Shown here: piece after piece, positions 51,322 through 59,869 of the stretch
How the letters are laid out: each line of letters begins with the position of its first letter
How positions within the stretch are numbered: position 1 is the stretch's first letter
Origin: JACVRW01 sp963751835
GTDB lineage: Bacteria; Actinomycetota; Thermoleophilia; Solirubrobacterales; Thermoleophilaceae
DNA length: 64,000 bases
Direction: 5' to 3'
Assembly: GCA_963751835.1 (NCBI GenBank)
Contig: CAVVWD010000011.1
Span: forward strand, 248,001 to 312,000
Translations under genes and position numbers: made by a program
The notes under the pieces: model-generated
The model's database searches: none
What the model saw: the letters and a program-made list of their open reading frames with translations, nothing else
What the model was told of the DNA's origin: nothing

Positions 51322-51327
51322 GGGGAC

Positions 51328-52470
51328 ATGCTCGGGCACGTGGCAGTGGGCACCTGGAGCGGCGGGCGCTTCATGCGCTTCGGGGAGCCCATCTCGGATG
51401 AGCGTCTGGAGGCCCTCGTTCGCCCCGGGGGTGGAATCCGGACCGTGATGACCGCCGACGCATACGGCGCCGGCGCGGCGGACGCGCTCGTCGGGCGCGC
51501 CCTGGCGGGCCTGCCGCGCTCGGAGTACGCGCTCGCCGGGGCGGTCGGGCACGATTTCTACGAGGGCGAGCGCGTGGGCGCCAAGGGCTATCCGCGCTTC
51601 ACCGATCCCAGGTTGCGCGGCCCCCATGGCTACGCGGGCTACCTGCGCATGGCGGTCGAGCGCAGCCTCGAGCGCTGCGGCGTCGACTCGTTCGACCTGC
51701 TGCTGCTCCACAACCCCGACCGGCGCGGCTTCGAGTCGGCCGAGGTGTGGGAGGCGCTGCGCGAGCTGCGCGACGAGGGGCTCACGCGCCTGCTCGGGCT
51801 CGCGCCCGGGCCGGCGAACGGCTTCACGCTCGACGTGATCGGCTGCTTCGAGCGCTACGGCGAGCTGATCGACTGGGCCATGCTGATCCTCAACCCATTC
51901 GAGCCCTGGCCCGGTGAGCTCGCGCTCGCCGCCGCGGCGCGCCACGGCGTGAGCGTCGTCACGCGTGTGGTGGACTACGGCGGGCTCTTCCACGACGACG
52001 TACTACCCGGCCACGGCTTCCCCGACCATGACCACCGCGGTTTCCGCCCGGATGGGTGGGTGGAGGCGGGGCGCGACAAGCTCGACCTCGTGCGGCCGCT
52101 GGCCGAGCGCCACGGCCTGACGCCGCTCCAGCTCGCCTGCGTCTGGAACCTCGCGCACGAGGCGGTCGAGTGCGTCGCGCCGACGCTCATCCAGGAGGCC
52201 GGTCCGGGCGCAAAGCCGATCGAGCACAAGCGTGAGGAGCTGGCGACCGTGCCGGCCGGCCCGTTGCTGAGCGCCGCCGAGGTCGAGGAGATCCGCCGCG
52301 TCGGGGACAACACCGGCTCGATGCTGCTCAAGGGCGCGACGCCCGATCATGACGGCGAGGAGCGCCCGGACCGCTGGCAGGTGGCGGCGTGGCAGATCGA
52401 GCTGGCGCGGCGCTGGGGCATCGACCCGGAGCGCGACCTGCGTCGGACCGGGGCGGCGGCCCGGAGCTAG
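51328..52470 (+). CDS. aldo/keto reductase-family protein
   Basis: The protein has 380 residues. VMTADAYGAGAADALVGRAL resembles the AKR D...Y segment, GVDSFDLLLLHNPD the barrel strand with His, and TPLQLACVWNLAHEAVECVAPTLI the C-terminal NADPH motif region. It is longer than usual, with a loop ~residues 85-100 (RFTDPRLRGPHGYAG) and a C-terminal ~60-residue extension. It reduces a carbonyl with NADPH. Substrate unknown. Confidence 0.85.
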   Translation: MLGHVAVGTWSGGRFMRFGEPISDERLEALVRPGGGIRTVMTADAYGAGAADALVGRALAGLPRSEYALAGAVGHDFYEGERVGAKGYPRFTDPRLRGPHGYAGYLRMAVERSLERCGVDSFDLLLLHNPDRRGFESAEVWEALRELRDEGLTRLLGLAPGPANGFTLDVIGCFERYGELIDWAMLILNPFEPWPGELALAAAARHGVSVVTRVVDYGGLFHDDVLPGHGFPDHDHRGFRPDGWVEAGRDKLDLVRPLAERHGLTPLQLACVWNLAHEAVECVAPTLIQEAGPGAKPIEHKREELATVPAGPLLSAAEVEEIRRVGDNTGSMLLKGATPDHDGEERPDRWQVAAWQIELARRWGIDPERDLRRTGAAARS

Positions 52471-52852
52471 GCGGGCTTCCCCCTCGCTGGGAGTTCCTGG
52501 GGCTCGGTGAGTTGGCGCCGGGCTAGTCTCGCGTATTGGGCTGGGGAAGGGGTTGTACTCGTAGGCCGCGGCTGGCCGGACGTGATCGAAGGTCGTTCGG
52601 CCGCGGATGGCGGGAAATCCGAGCCGTCCTGCCCTGGTGGGTCAGGAGACCCCCAGGGCAGGACGACTGCGCCGAATCACAGATTGGAGTTTCGCCGGTG
52701 CCGATGCAGATTCGGCAACGCCCGGGTTCGGCCGAAGATAGTTTGCCGAGAGAGTCACAACGGCCGCTGTCCCACACACCCTTACCCAGCCCTAACCCGG
52801 CCGGCGGAAACCAACACCGGGAGAACTCCCAGCGGGGAGCGCGGAGCCCACC
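52471..52852. other. 382-bp convergent intergenic region with conserved element (copy B)
   Basis: There is no supported gene. It contains the block similar to copy A (52514-52605), a near-perfect 18-bp hairpin (52625-52665; CGTCCTGCCCTGG with CCAGGGCAGGACG, one bulged T, loop AGGA), and, at 52536-52556 and 52777-52799, a roughly inverted G-rich/C-rich pair (TTGGGCTGGGGAAGGGG against CCCTTACCCAGCCCTAA). Confidence 0.55.
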
Positions 52853-53430
52853 CTAAAGGACCCGCGTCGCCAGCCCGGGTAGTCGAGCACGAGGCCGTCC
52901 TCGTCGTAGACGAGCACCGTCTCGACGTCGAAGGCCGGCGCGGCGTAGTCGTAGCGCCGTCGCCCATCCTCGTCCTCGATCCGCGCGTAGCTCTGCTCGA
53001 GCCGCTCGACGCGGAGATCCGGGGCGCGCACGTAGACGGCCGGCGCCTGCGCGCGCCGGCCCGGCTCGAGGGCGAGCCGGCGCTCCGGGAACGTGTTCGT
53101 GAAGGCCGACGCCTCGAGGTCGACGTCCAGGCATCCCTCGACGTGCATGAGCGGCCTCGAGTCGAGGAGCCACCCACCCTCGCCGTCCCCCTCCAACCTC
53201 AGCTCACGTGTCCCGAATGCCGACCTGCTGACGATGTCCGCGGAGCGCGTGATCCAGCTCGCATCCAGCACGATCGAATATCTGATCCCCCAGGCCCGGC
53301 CGTCTTCGACGGCGCTGCAGTGCCCTTCGAAGCGGTAGCCGTCCGCCTCGGCGAGCGGGAACAGCACCTCGAACCCTTCCCGCGCATCGAGATGGCGGCA
53401 GGCTGCGGCTACCGGGAGCGCGGCCATCAT
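52853..53430 (-). CDS. putative glycolipid-binding protein (frameshift near 3' end)
   Basis: From ATG at 53430, GYRFEGHCSAVEDGRAWGIRY, TRELRLEGDGEGGWLLD and CLDVDLEASAFTNTFPERRL match the 'putative glycolipid-binding' family (Glycolipid_bind), about 190 residues. The usual C-terminal DYPG plus hydrophobic end is restored as VLDYPG/LATRVL by adding one base near 52873-52879; 578 nt is one short of a multiple of three, as expected for one deletion. Without it the frame runs on to 52792 with an unrelated tail. Soluble, function unproven. Confidence 0.7.
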
Positions 53431-53440
53431 GCCGCCCGCG

Positions 53441-54571
53441 CTAGGGAGTCTGCAGGAGCTCGGCGCAGCGCTGCAGGGCCTCGGTGTCCTCGGGGCGGGC
53501 CTCGTCGAGGCATTCCGCGTAGCGCTGGAAGTCCTCGGCCTCCGGCGTCGTGGTGCTCTCGGGCGGGAGCTGGCCCTGGCCCTGGCCGCCGTTGCCATTG
53601 CTCGGCGGCTCGATCTCAGGCGTGGACTCCCCGGCGCCGCCGTCGGACCCCGAGTCGATCCCGCTGCCGAGCCCCTCGAGCACGCTCTGACCGCCGAGCG
53701 AGCGGGTGAGCACCGAGATCGGCCGCGCCCTTGCGGGTGCCTCGATCTCCTGATCGCCGTTCACGTCGGCGAGCTCGAGCGAGAACTCGACCGCTCCTGC
53801 CTCGATCCCGCCCAGCTCCGCGCGGCTCGTCTCGGGCACCTCGAACTCGATGCGGCCCGAGACCCGACGGATGAGCCCGTCCTCCCTGCCGACGTATACA
53901 TCGAAGGTCGGGTTTTCGACGGCGTCGGTGATGGTCCGGATCTGCGCCGCCGACAGCCGCGCCGGCGGAGCCTGACCGGTCGCCCCGCCGACGGCCTGGC
54001 CCGACCTGCGTACGAAGCGGTTGAAGTCGCGCAGCACGCTCTCGACGTCGAGCGTCCCGGACACGTGGCGGGTCTCGACGCCGGCCACATCGGCCTCGCC
54101 CTCGTCCTGCGCGTCGGCAAGCCAGCCGCGCGGGTCGAAGCCGAGCTCCGACAGCGAGCTGTTCCTGCTGCGGTTCTTGCGTAGTGCGCGGTTGGCGCGC
54201 CGCACCTGGGCCGGCGGCTGCTCGTAGTAGACGTCCTGGAACTTCACGAACGCACGGTCGCCCGTCAGCAGCACGCCGGTGGTAATCGTCTGGCCGCCAC
54301 CGTCGCTGCCGATCTTGATCTCGATGTCAGCGGACGGCAGCTTGTCCTCGTTCGAGATGAACGGCCCGCTAGCCTGAAGGCGGACGGGTCGCTCCAGCGC
54401 CGGGCTACCCTCGAGGCGAAGCTCCGCATCGAGCTTAAGGTCGGCGCTCTCGATGCCGCCCGAGAAGGCGTTGTCGAGGAGTCCCTCGACGTCGTCCTGG
54501 TCGTCGTCGCCGCCTCCGCAGGAGGCGAGCGCCACCGTGGCGAAGAGCAGTAGGAACAGCAGGTGGCGCAC
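53441..54571 (-). CDS. secreted lipoprotein, LppX-like
   Basis: The protein has 376 residues from GTG. The lipobox LASC (residues 15-18) after MRHLLFLLLFATVA makes it a lipoprotein. The mature part, with SADLKLDAELRLEGSP, FISNEDKLPSADIEIKIG and IEFEVPETSRAELGG, resembles the LprG/LppX-type beta-half-barrel that carries lipids across the envelope. A Ser/Gly/Gln-rich linker precedes a C-terminal helix with two Cys (RYAECLDEARPEDTEALQRC). It lies 10 bp upstream of the glycolipid-binding gene on the same strand, so the two may act together on glycolipids (inference). Confidence 0.65.
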   Translation of the reverse strand: MRHLLFLLLFATVALASCGGGDDDQDDVEGLLDNAFSGGIESADLKLDAELRLEGSPALERPVRLQASGPFISNEDKLPSADIEIKIGSDGGGQTITTGVLLTGDRAFVKFQDVYYEQPPAQVRRANRALRKNRSRNSSLSELGFDPRGWLADAQDEGEADVAGVETRHVSGTLDVESVLRDFNRFVRRSGQAVGGATGQAPPARLSAAQIRTITDAVENPTFDVYVGREDGLIRRVSGRIEFEVPETSRAELGGIEAGAVEFSLELADVNGDQEIEAPARARPISVLTRSLGGQSVLEGLGSGIDSGSDGGAGESTPEIEPPSNGNGGQGQGQLPPESTTTPEAEDFQRYAECLDEARPEDTEALQRCAELLQTP

Positions 54572-54630
54572 GCGGGGCAGGGTAGCTATGCCAACCGCAA
54601 CTCGCCGTCGTCATCGTGTTGGACAACCAG

Positions 54631-56211
54631 ATGGGGTACGTCAAGCAAACAGCCCTGGCCGCGCTCGCGGCGCTCGCCGTCATTGCAACACCCGCCCAGG
54701 CGGGTGAGGTCGTCGTCGTCGACGGCGGAAAGGCCAAGCGGGTGCAGGATCCCGCGGTCCCGAGCCGCGCCGAGATCGAGCTGGGCATGCCCGTGGGCGG
54801 CGCCGGCCCGCTTGGATTCGCGGCCAGCGCGTCGAGCGCCCGGACGGCCCGGGCCAGCCGCGAGTCCGCGCGCGCCGCCCGCGCGTGGCGCACCGCGCGC
54901 TCGTCGAGCAAGCGCGGGCGCAGGGCGGTCTACACGACACTGTCCCGCGAGCTGCGTCGTACCAAGATCGCGAGCACCGACTACCGCCGCTGGCGGCGCT
55001 ACTACGTCCTCGCGATCCGCGCGCTCCGCAAGCTGCGCGGGGCTCGCAGGACGCAGCTCCGCTATGTGACCGATTCGGTCGAGGCGCTCGCGCTGGCGCG
55101 CCGGCTCACCCCCACGCGCATGCCGGTCGCCTTCCTCCAGCTCGAGCGCAACCGCCAGTACTGGCGCAAGCTGCCCTACCCCGCCGCGGGCGACCAGGTC
55201 AGCTTCAGCGGCAGCCAGATCCTGTTCCAGTACTTCCCGGGCGAGGGGCTGCAGCTGCATCCGCTGTCCACCTTCAAGAAGGCCAACCACCTGCACGGCT
55301 TCTGCGAGCGGGCTGAGCCGACCTGCGATCAGATCGCGCTGCGCACGCTGCTCGACGAGATGACGGCGCTCGCGGTAAAGCGCGGCCGCGGCTTCATCGC
55401 GTGGGAGTACCTGTTCCATTTCGGCGGCGGCGCCCCGCCCTGGATGAGCGGGATGGCCCAGGCCACCGGCATACAGGCCCTCGCACGCGCGGCGCAGCTG
55501 CTCGGCCAACCCGCCTATCTCGAGACTGCCCGGAGTGCCCTCGGCGCCTTCGAGACGCTGCCGCCCACGGGCGTGCGCGCCACCGGGCCGGCCGGGGGGA
55601 TCCATTACCTCCAGTACTCGTTCGCGCCGCGGCTGTGGATATTCAACGCCTTCCTGCAGTCGCTGATCGGCCTGCACGACTTCGCACAGATCGCCGGCGA
55701 CGAGCGCGCCCGCGGGCTCTACGCCGAGGCCGAGCCCGAGGCGCGCGAGGAGCTGCCGCTCAGCGACGTGGGCGACTGGTCGCGCTACTCGTACGCGGGC
55801 GCCGAGTCGAGCCACGACTACCACGAGCTGCTGCGCGAGTTCCTGCAGAGCATGTGCAGTCGCCGCCTCGGCCCGCTCTACTGCGACTACGCGCGGCGCT
55901 ACCGCGGCTATCAGGTCGACCCGCCCGTTTTGACCTATGAGGGCCCCGAGCTGGCCACCGAGGGCCAGCCGGCCCCGATCGCCTTCACGGTGTCCAAGCT
56001 TTCGGCGGTCGAGCTGACGATCTACAGGGGCGCCAAGCTCGTCTACAGCCGGCTCGCCACCTTCCGGCGCGGCAGCGGGTCATTCGACTGGACTCCGAAG
56101 GGGCCGGGCCTCTACTCGGTGAGCCTCGGGGCGAAGGAGCTGCGCACCGGGCTCGGCAAGAAGGACCGCGCCGGCGCCGAGGTCGAGGTCACGAACGCCC
56201 CCGGGCAATAG
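54631..56211 (+). CDS. secreted D-glucuronyl C5-epimerase-domain protein
   Basis: The protein has 526 residues from ATG at 54631; in-frame GTG/TTG codons 12-15 bp upstream are possible. The signal peptide is KQTALAALAALAVIATPAQA. A basic, Arg-rich linker (~55-115) follows. The body has GEGLQLHPLSTFKKAN, GGAPPWMSGMAQATGIQAL and LYCDYARRYRGY, typical of the D-glucuronyl C5-epimerase C-terminal family. That family is best known from heparan-sulfate processing; bacterial members probably act on envelope polysaccharide (inference). An Ig-like C-terminal strand region (LTYEGPELATEGQPAPIAF) ends it. Confidence 0.75.
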   Translation: MGYVKQTALAALAALAVIATPAQAGEVVVVDGGKAKRVQDPAVPSRAEIELGMPVGGAGPLGFAASASSARTARASRESARAARAWRTARSSSKRGRRAVYTTLSRELRRTKIASTDYRRWRRYYVLAIRALRKLRGARRTQLRYVTDSVEALALARRLTPTRMPVAFLQLERNRQYWRKLPYPAAGDQVSFSGSQILFQYFPGEGLQLHPLSTFKKANHLHGFCERAEPTCDQIALRTLLDEMTALAVKRGRGFIAWEYLFHFGGGAPPWMSGMAQATGIQALARAAQLLGQPAYLETARSALGAFETLPPTGVRATGPAGGIHYLQYSFAPRLWIFNAFLQSLIGLHDFAQIAGDERARGLYAEAEPEAREELPLSDVGDWSRYSYAGAESSHDYHELLREFLQSMCSRRLGPLYCDYARRYRGYQVDPPVLTYEGPELATEGQPAPIAFTVSKLSAVELTIYRGAKLVYSRLATFRRGSGSFDWTPKGPGLYSVSLGAKELRTGLGKKDRAGAEVEVTNAPGQ

Positions 56212-56214
56212 GAT
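56209..56214 (+). promoter_or_regulatory. candidate -10 hexamer (TAGGAT) overlapping a stop codon
   Basis: TAGGAT begins at the TAG stop of the epimerase gene and is 10 bases before the ArsA ATG. Confidence 0.35.
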
Positions 56215-56224
56215 CGGGCGCCTC

Positions 56225-57397
56225 ATGGCGCCTCGCACGATCCTCTACACGGGCAAGGGCGGCGTCGGCAAGACCAGCGTCGCCGCGGCCTGCGCCCGCC
56301 GCTGCGCCGCGGCCGGGCTGCGCACCGTGGTGCTGTCGACCGACCCGGCGCACAGCCTCTCGGACTCCCTCGAAGCCGAGCTCGGCGGCGACCCGACCCA
56401 GGTGGGTCCCAACCTGTTCGGCCAGGAGGTCCAGGCGCAGGAGGAGATGGAGCGCAACTGGGACGGCGTCCAGGGGTGGCTCGGTGACCTGCTGGCCGAG
56501 CGCGGCATCGACCGCATCTCGGCCGAGGAGCTGACCGTCCCGCCCGGGATGGACGAGCTCTTCTCGCTCCTCTGGATCAAGCGCCATCACGTCGAGGGCG
56601 AGTTCGACGTCGTGGTGGTCGACTGCGCGCCGACCGGCGAGACGCTGCGGCTGCTCTCCTTCCCCGACGTCGTGACCTGGTGGCTCGAGCGCATGCTCCC
56701 GTCTCAGCGCAGGCTCGCGCCGTTCGCGCGCTCGCTCTTCGACATACCGTTGCCGGGCGAGGCCGTGTTCGACGACGTCGAGCGCCTGGCGCGCAACCTC
56801 GTGGCGATGAACGGCATCCTGCGCGACCGCGAGCGCACCACCGTCCGGCTCGTGATGAGTCCCGACCGGATGGTGGTGAAGGAGGCGATGCGGACCTTCA
56901 CCTACCTGAACCTTTACGGCTATCTCACCGACGCCGTGCTGGTGAACCGGATCCTCCCCGCCGAGGGCTACTTCGCCGCCTGGCGCGCGACGCAGGACGA
57001 GCAGCTCGAGCTGGTGCGCTCGGCGTTCGCGCCGGTGCCAGTGCTGAGCGCGCCCTACTTCGAGCGCGAGGTGGTGGGCGGCGAGATGCTCGACCGGCTG
57101 GCCGACACCCTGTTCGGGGAGCGCGATCCGGCCGCGGTCCTCCATGACCGCCTTACGCACGAGCTGGCCACCGACAACGGGCGGGCCACGCTGAGGGTCG
57201 AGCTCCCGTTCGCCGAGCGCGGCGAGCTCAGCCTGAAGAAGCTCGGGCTCGAGGTGATCGTGCGAGTGGGCTCACAGAAGCGGACAATCATGCTGCCGCC
57301 CGCGCTGGCGGCCCATACGACCCGCGGCGCCCGCTTCGAGGACGGGGCGCTGGAAATCGTGTTCGAGCGGAGTCCAGATGGACAGCGAGCGACCTGA
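56225..57397 (+). CDS. ArsA/Get3-family ATPase
   Basis: The protein has 390 residues. LYTGKGGVGKTSVAAACARR is the deviant Walker A, VLSTDPAHSLSDSL switch I, and VVVDCAPTGETLRLLSFPDV switch II. The C-terminal domain includes VRVGSQKRTIMLPPALA, a small crystallin-like fold common in actinobacterial homologues. These dimeric ATPases move arsenite (ArsA) or tail-anchored proteins (Get3); neither substrate can be assigned here. Coupled to a small partner by a 20-bp overlap. Confidence 0.88.
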   Translation: MAPRTILYTGKGGVGKTSVAAACARRCAAAGLRTVVLSTDPAHSLSDSLEAELGGDPTQVGPNLFGQEVQAQEEMERNWDGVQGWLGDLLAERGIDRISAEELTVPPGMDELFSLLWIKRHHVEGEFDVVVVDCAPTGETLRLLSFPDVVTWWLERMLPSQRRLAPFARSLFDIPLPGEAVFDDVERLARNLVAMNGILRDRERTTVRLVMSPDRMVVKEAMRTFTYLNLYGYLTDAVLVNRILPAEGYFAAWRATQDEQLELVRSAFAPVPVLSAPYFEREVVGGEMLDRLADTLFGERDPAAVLHDRLTHELATDNGRATLRVELPFAERGELSLKKLGLEVIVRVGSQKRTIMLPPALAAHTTRGARFEDGALEIVFERSPDGQRAT

Positions 57398-57614
57398 TCC
57401 GCCGCCGCCCCCGCATGGCGGCAGCCCCGACCCGGCCGCGCTCTTCGTCCTGCTTGACGGCCTGCGCCGGGTTGCTCCCCGCGAGCTCGACGACCAGGTC
57501 ACGAAGCTGATCCGCGAGTTCCTGCTGACGCTGCGGGCGCTGATCGACTGGTACCTGGAGCGCCTCGACCGGCCGCGCCGCGAGCCCGAGGTCGAAGACA
57601 TCCCGATCGACTGA
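57378..57614 (+). CDS. small helical partner of the ArsA ATPase
   Basis: The protein has 78 residues. A Pro-rich N-terminus (PPPPPHGGSPDP) is followed by one long amphipathic helix (LDDQVTKLIREFLLTLRALIDWYLERLD) and an acidic end. No family is recognised. It starts inside the ArsA gene, so the two are translationally coupled and probably interact. Confidence 0.6.
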   Translation: MDSERPDPPPPPHGGSPDPAALFVLLDGLRRVAPRELDDQVTKLIREFLLTLRALIDWYLERLDRPRREPEVEDIPID

Positions 57615-57621
57615 TGCTCGG

Positions 57622-58764
57622 ATGCAAGACCTGACCCCGGAGCAGGAGGAGATCCGGCGGGTCTGCCGGGAATTCGCGGGCAACGAGATCCGGCCGATTT
57701 CGCTGGAGGTCGACGAGGCCGACACGGAGCTGCCGCGCGAGATCTGGAACAAGGCGGCCGAGATCGGGCTGACCTCGTTCATGCTGCCCGAGGTGCTCGG
57801 CGGCGGCGGGATGACCGACTGCCTGACCGGATGCATCGTCCAGGAGGAGCTCTCGCACGGCTGCTCCGGCATCGGCAACCTGATCACCTCCAACGGCTTC
57901 TTCGCGGAGCCGGTGCTGGCGCTCGGCGACGAGTCACAGCAGCGCCGCTGGATCGAGCCGCTGACCGGGGAGCGGCCGCCACTGACGGCGCTCGCCACCA
58001 CCGAGCCCGAGGCGGGCTCCGACGCTGCGTCGATCCGCACCGTCGCTCGCCGCGACGGGGACCACTACGTGCTGAGTGGCCAGAAGAGCTGGATCTCGAA
58101 CGGAGGCGTGGCCGACTACTGCGTCGTCTTTGCGACCGTGGAGCCCGGCAGCGGCTACCGGGGCGTCACGGCGTTCGTGCTCGAGAGCGGCGACGAGGGG
58201 CTGAGCTGGGGGCCGCCGATGCGCAAGATGGGCCAGCGCGCCATCGTCAACACCGAGCTCTTCCTCGACGACGTGCGGGTGCCGGCCGACCGCCGCATCG
58301 GCCCCGAGGGCGAGGGCTTCCGCGGGCTCATGCAGACGTTCGACCGTTCGCGCGTGACGCTCGGCGCCTCCGCCACCGGCCTCGCCCGGGCCGCGCTCGA
58401 GTACGCGACCGCCTACGCGCGCGAGCGCGTGCAGTTCGGCAAGCCGATAGCCGAGCACCAGGCGGTGGGCTTCCGGCTCGCCGACATGGCGCTGAGGGTG
58501 GACGCCTCGCGGCTGCTCGTGTGGCGCGCGGCGCGGATGCTCGACGCGGGCGAGCGCGCGACCAGCGAGGCCGCGATGGCCAAGCTGCACGCCTCGGAGA
58601 CCGCCATGTGGTGCACCTGGGCCGCGCTCCAGACCCTCGGCGGCTGGGGCTACTCGCGCGAATACCCGGTGGAGAAGTGGATGCGCGACGCCAAGCTCGA
58701 GGAGATCGAGGAGGGCACCTCGGACATCCAGCGGATGGTCATCGCGCGCGGGCTCCTGCGCTGA
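57622..58764 (+). CDS. acyl-CoA dehydrogenase
   Basis: The protein has 380 residues. ALATTEPEAGSDAASIRTV and SGQKSWISNGGVADYCVVFA are the substrate- and FAD-binding blocks. EEIEEGTSDIQRMVIARGLL contains the catalytic Glu. The closest match in the window is the other acyl-CoA dehydrogenase (same start pattern LT.EQ..IR). It follows the ArsA pair by only 7 bp, so it may be co-transcribed. Its 3' end overlaps the convergent aminotransferase by 26 bp. Confidence 0.93.
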   Translation: MQDLTPEQEEIRRVCREFAGNEIRPISLEVDEADTELPREIWNKAAEIGLTSFMLPEVLGGGGMTDCLTGCIVQEELSHGCSGIGNLITSNGFFAEPVLALGDESQQRRWIEPLTGERPPLTALATTEPEAGSDAASIRTVARRDGDHYVLSGQKSWISNGGVADYCVVFATVEPGSGYRGVTAFVLESGDEGLSWGPPMRKMGQRAIVNTELFLDDVRVPADRRIGPEGEGFRGLMQTFDRSRVTLGASATGLARAALEYATAYARERVQFGKPIAEHQAVGFRLADMALRVDASRLLVWRAARMLDAGERATSEAAMAKLHASETAMWCTWAALQTLGGWGYSREYPVEKWMRDAKLEEIEEGTSDIQRMVIARGLLR

Positions 58765-59869
58765 GCAGCTCCGCCCGCACAGCCGGCAGCGCCTCCGCCA
58801 CGCGGTCCATGAGCGGCTGCGGGCCGACGGTTATGCGCGCCCATCCGGGCATGCCCATCTCGGCGCCGCCCCGGATCAGGATGCCGCGCCGGACGAGGCC
58901 GCCCAGGAGCGCGGCGTCGTCCACGCCGTGCTCCACGAACAGGAAGTTCGCCTCGGACGGGAGCACGCGGACGCCGTCCGCGACGAGCGCGTCCGCCAGG
59001 TGCGCGCGTGCCGCGGCGGTGGCGGCGCGCCGCTGTGCCACCTCGTCGGGCCTCCCGACGCTGGCCGCGCCGGCCACGAGGGCCGGGCGGTTGACGTTGA
59101 ACGGCTCCTGAACCGCCTGGAGATACGGCACGAGCTCGGGCGCCGCGAGCGCGTAGCCGAGCCGCAGGCCGGCGAGGCCGAAGATCTTCGAGAAGGTGCG
59201 CAGCACGACCACAGGCCGGCCGGCCGCCACGTCCTCCTCGCGCCGGATTCGGGTCTCGGGCTCGACGTAGTCGATGTACGCCTCGTCCGCCACCGCCACG
59301 CAGCCGGGCGGGAGCGCCTCGAGGAACGAGGCCCATTCGGCCGGGTCGATGAGCGACCCGGTGGGGTTGTTCGGGTCGCACACCCACGCGAGCCGAGCGC
59401 CGCTGCGGCGCGCGGCGTCGGCGATCCGCTCGAGGTCGAGGCGCAGCTCGGGCGACGGGACTCGCTCGACCGCCGCGCCGGCAGCGCGCGAGGCCTGCGC
59501 GTAGAGGCCGTAGGTCGGTTGCGGCACGACCACGCGGTCTCCAGGGCTCAGGAAGGCCGCGCAGAGCGTGAGGATCATGGCCTGGATCCCGTGCCCCGGG
59601 AGGATCTGATCGGCCCGCGCGCCGATGTCGCGCGCGATCCCCTCGCGGAGCTCGAGGTAGGCGTGCTCGGGGTAGGCCCAGCTCTCGGGCAGTTCGCCGG
59701 CCACGGCGTCGAGCACCCCCGGCAGCGGGCCGAACAGGCCCTCGTTCCAGTTCAGCTTGGCCACGTCGTCCAGGCCGTGCTCGCGCCGCAGCTCGTCGAG
59801 GCTCGGTCCCGGCACGTAGGGGCCGAGATCGAGCAGCTGGGCGCGCAGCAGGGCGCTCCAGTCGGTCAT
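58739..59869 (-). CDS. class I/II aminotransferase, histidinol-phosphate aminotransferase-like
   Basis: The protein has 376 residues from ATG at 59869, which overlaps the ThDP-enzyme stop by 4 bp. The PLP lysine is in LRTFSKIFGLAGLRLGYAL. WVCDPNNPTGSLI and AVADEAYIDYVEPETR are fold I strands that contact PLP and substrate. HisC-like enzymes with N-terminal YVPGPSLDELRREHG act on histidinol phosphate or other amino acids; the exact substrate is not clear. It lies in an operon with a ThDP enzyme and beside an amino-acid importer. Confidence 0.85.
   Translation of the reverse strand: MTDWSALLRAQLLDLGPYVPGPSLDELRREHGLDDVAKLNWNEGLFGPLPGVLDAVAGELPESWAYPEHAYLELREGIARDIGARADQILPGHGIQAMILTLCAAFLSPGDRVVVPQPTYGLYAQASRAAGAAVERVPSPELRLDLERIADAARRSGARLAWVCDPNNPTGSLIDPAEWASFLEALPPGCVAVADEAYIDYVEPETRIRREEDVAAGRPVVVLRTFSKIFGLAGLRLGYALAAPELVPYLQAVQEPFNVNRPALVAGAASVGRPDEVAQRRAATAAARAHLADALVADGVRVLPSEANFLFVEHGVDDAALLGGLVRRGILIRGGAEMGMPGWARITVGPQPLMDRVAEALPAVRAELLSAGARAR

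Noticed and set aside
51285..51327. yybP-ykoY (Mn2+) riboswitch before the TerC gene
   Set aside because: Only 43 bp separate the divergent starts, which is too short for that RNA.
52514..52799. Copy B as a MITE or insertion sequence with terminal inverted repeats
   Set aside because: The outer arms match only partly, no target-site duplication is seen and no transposase is present, so it is reported as an intergenic element only.
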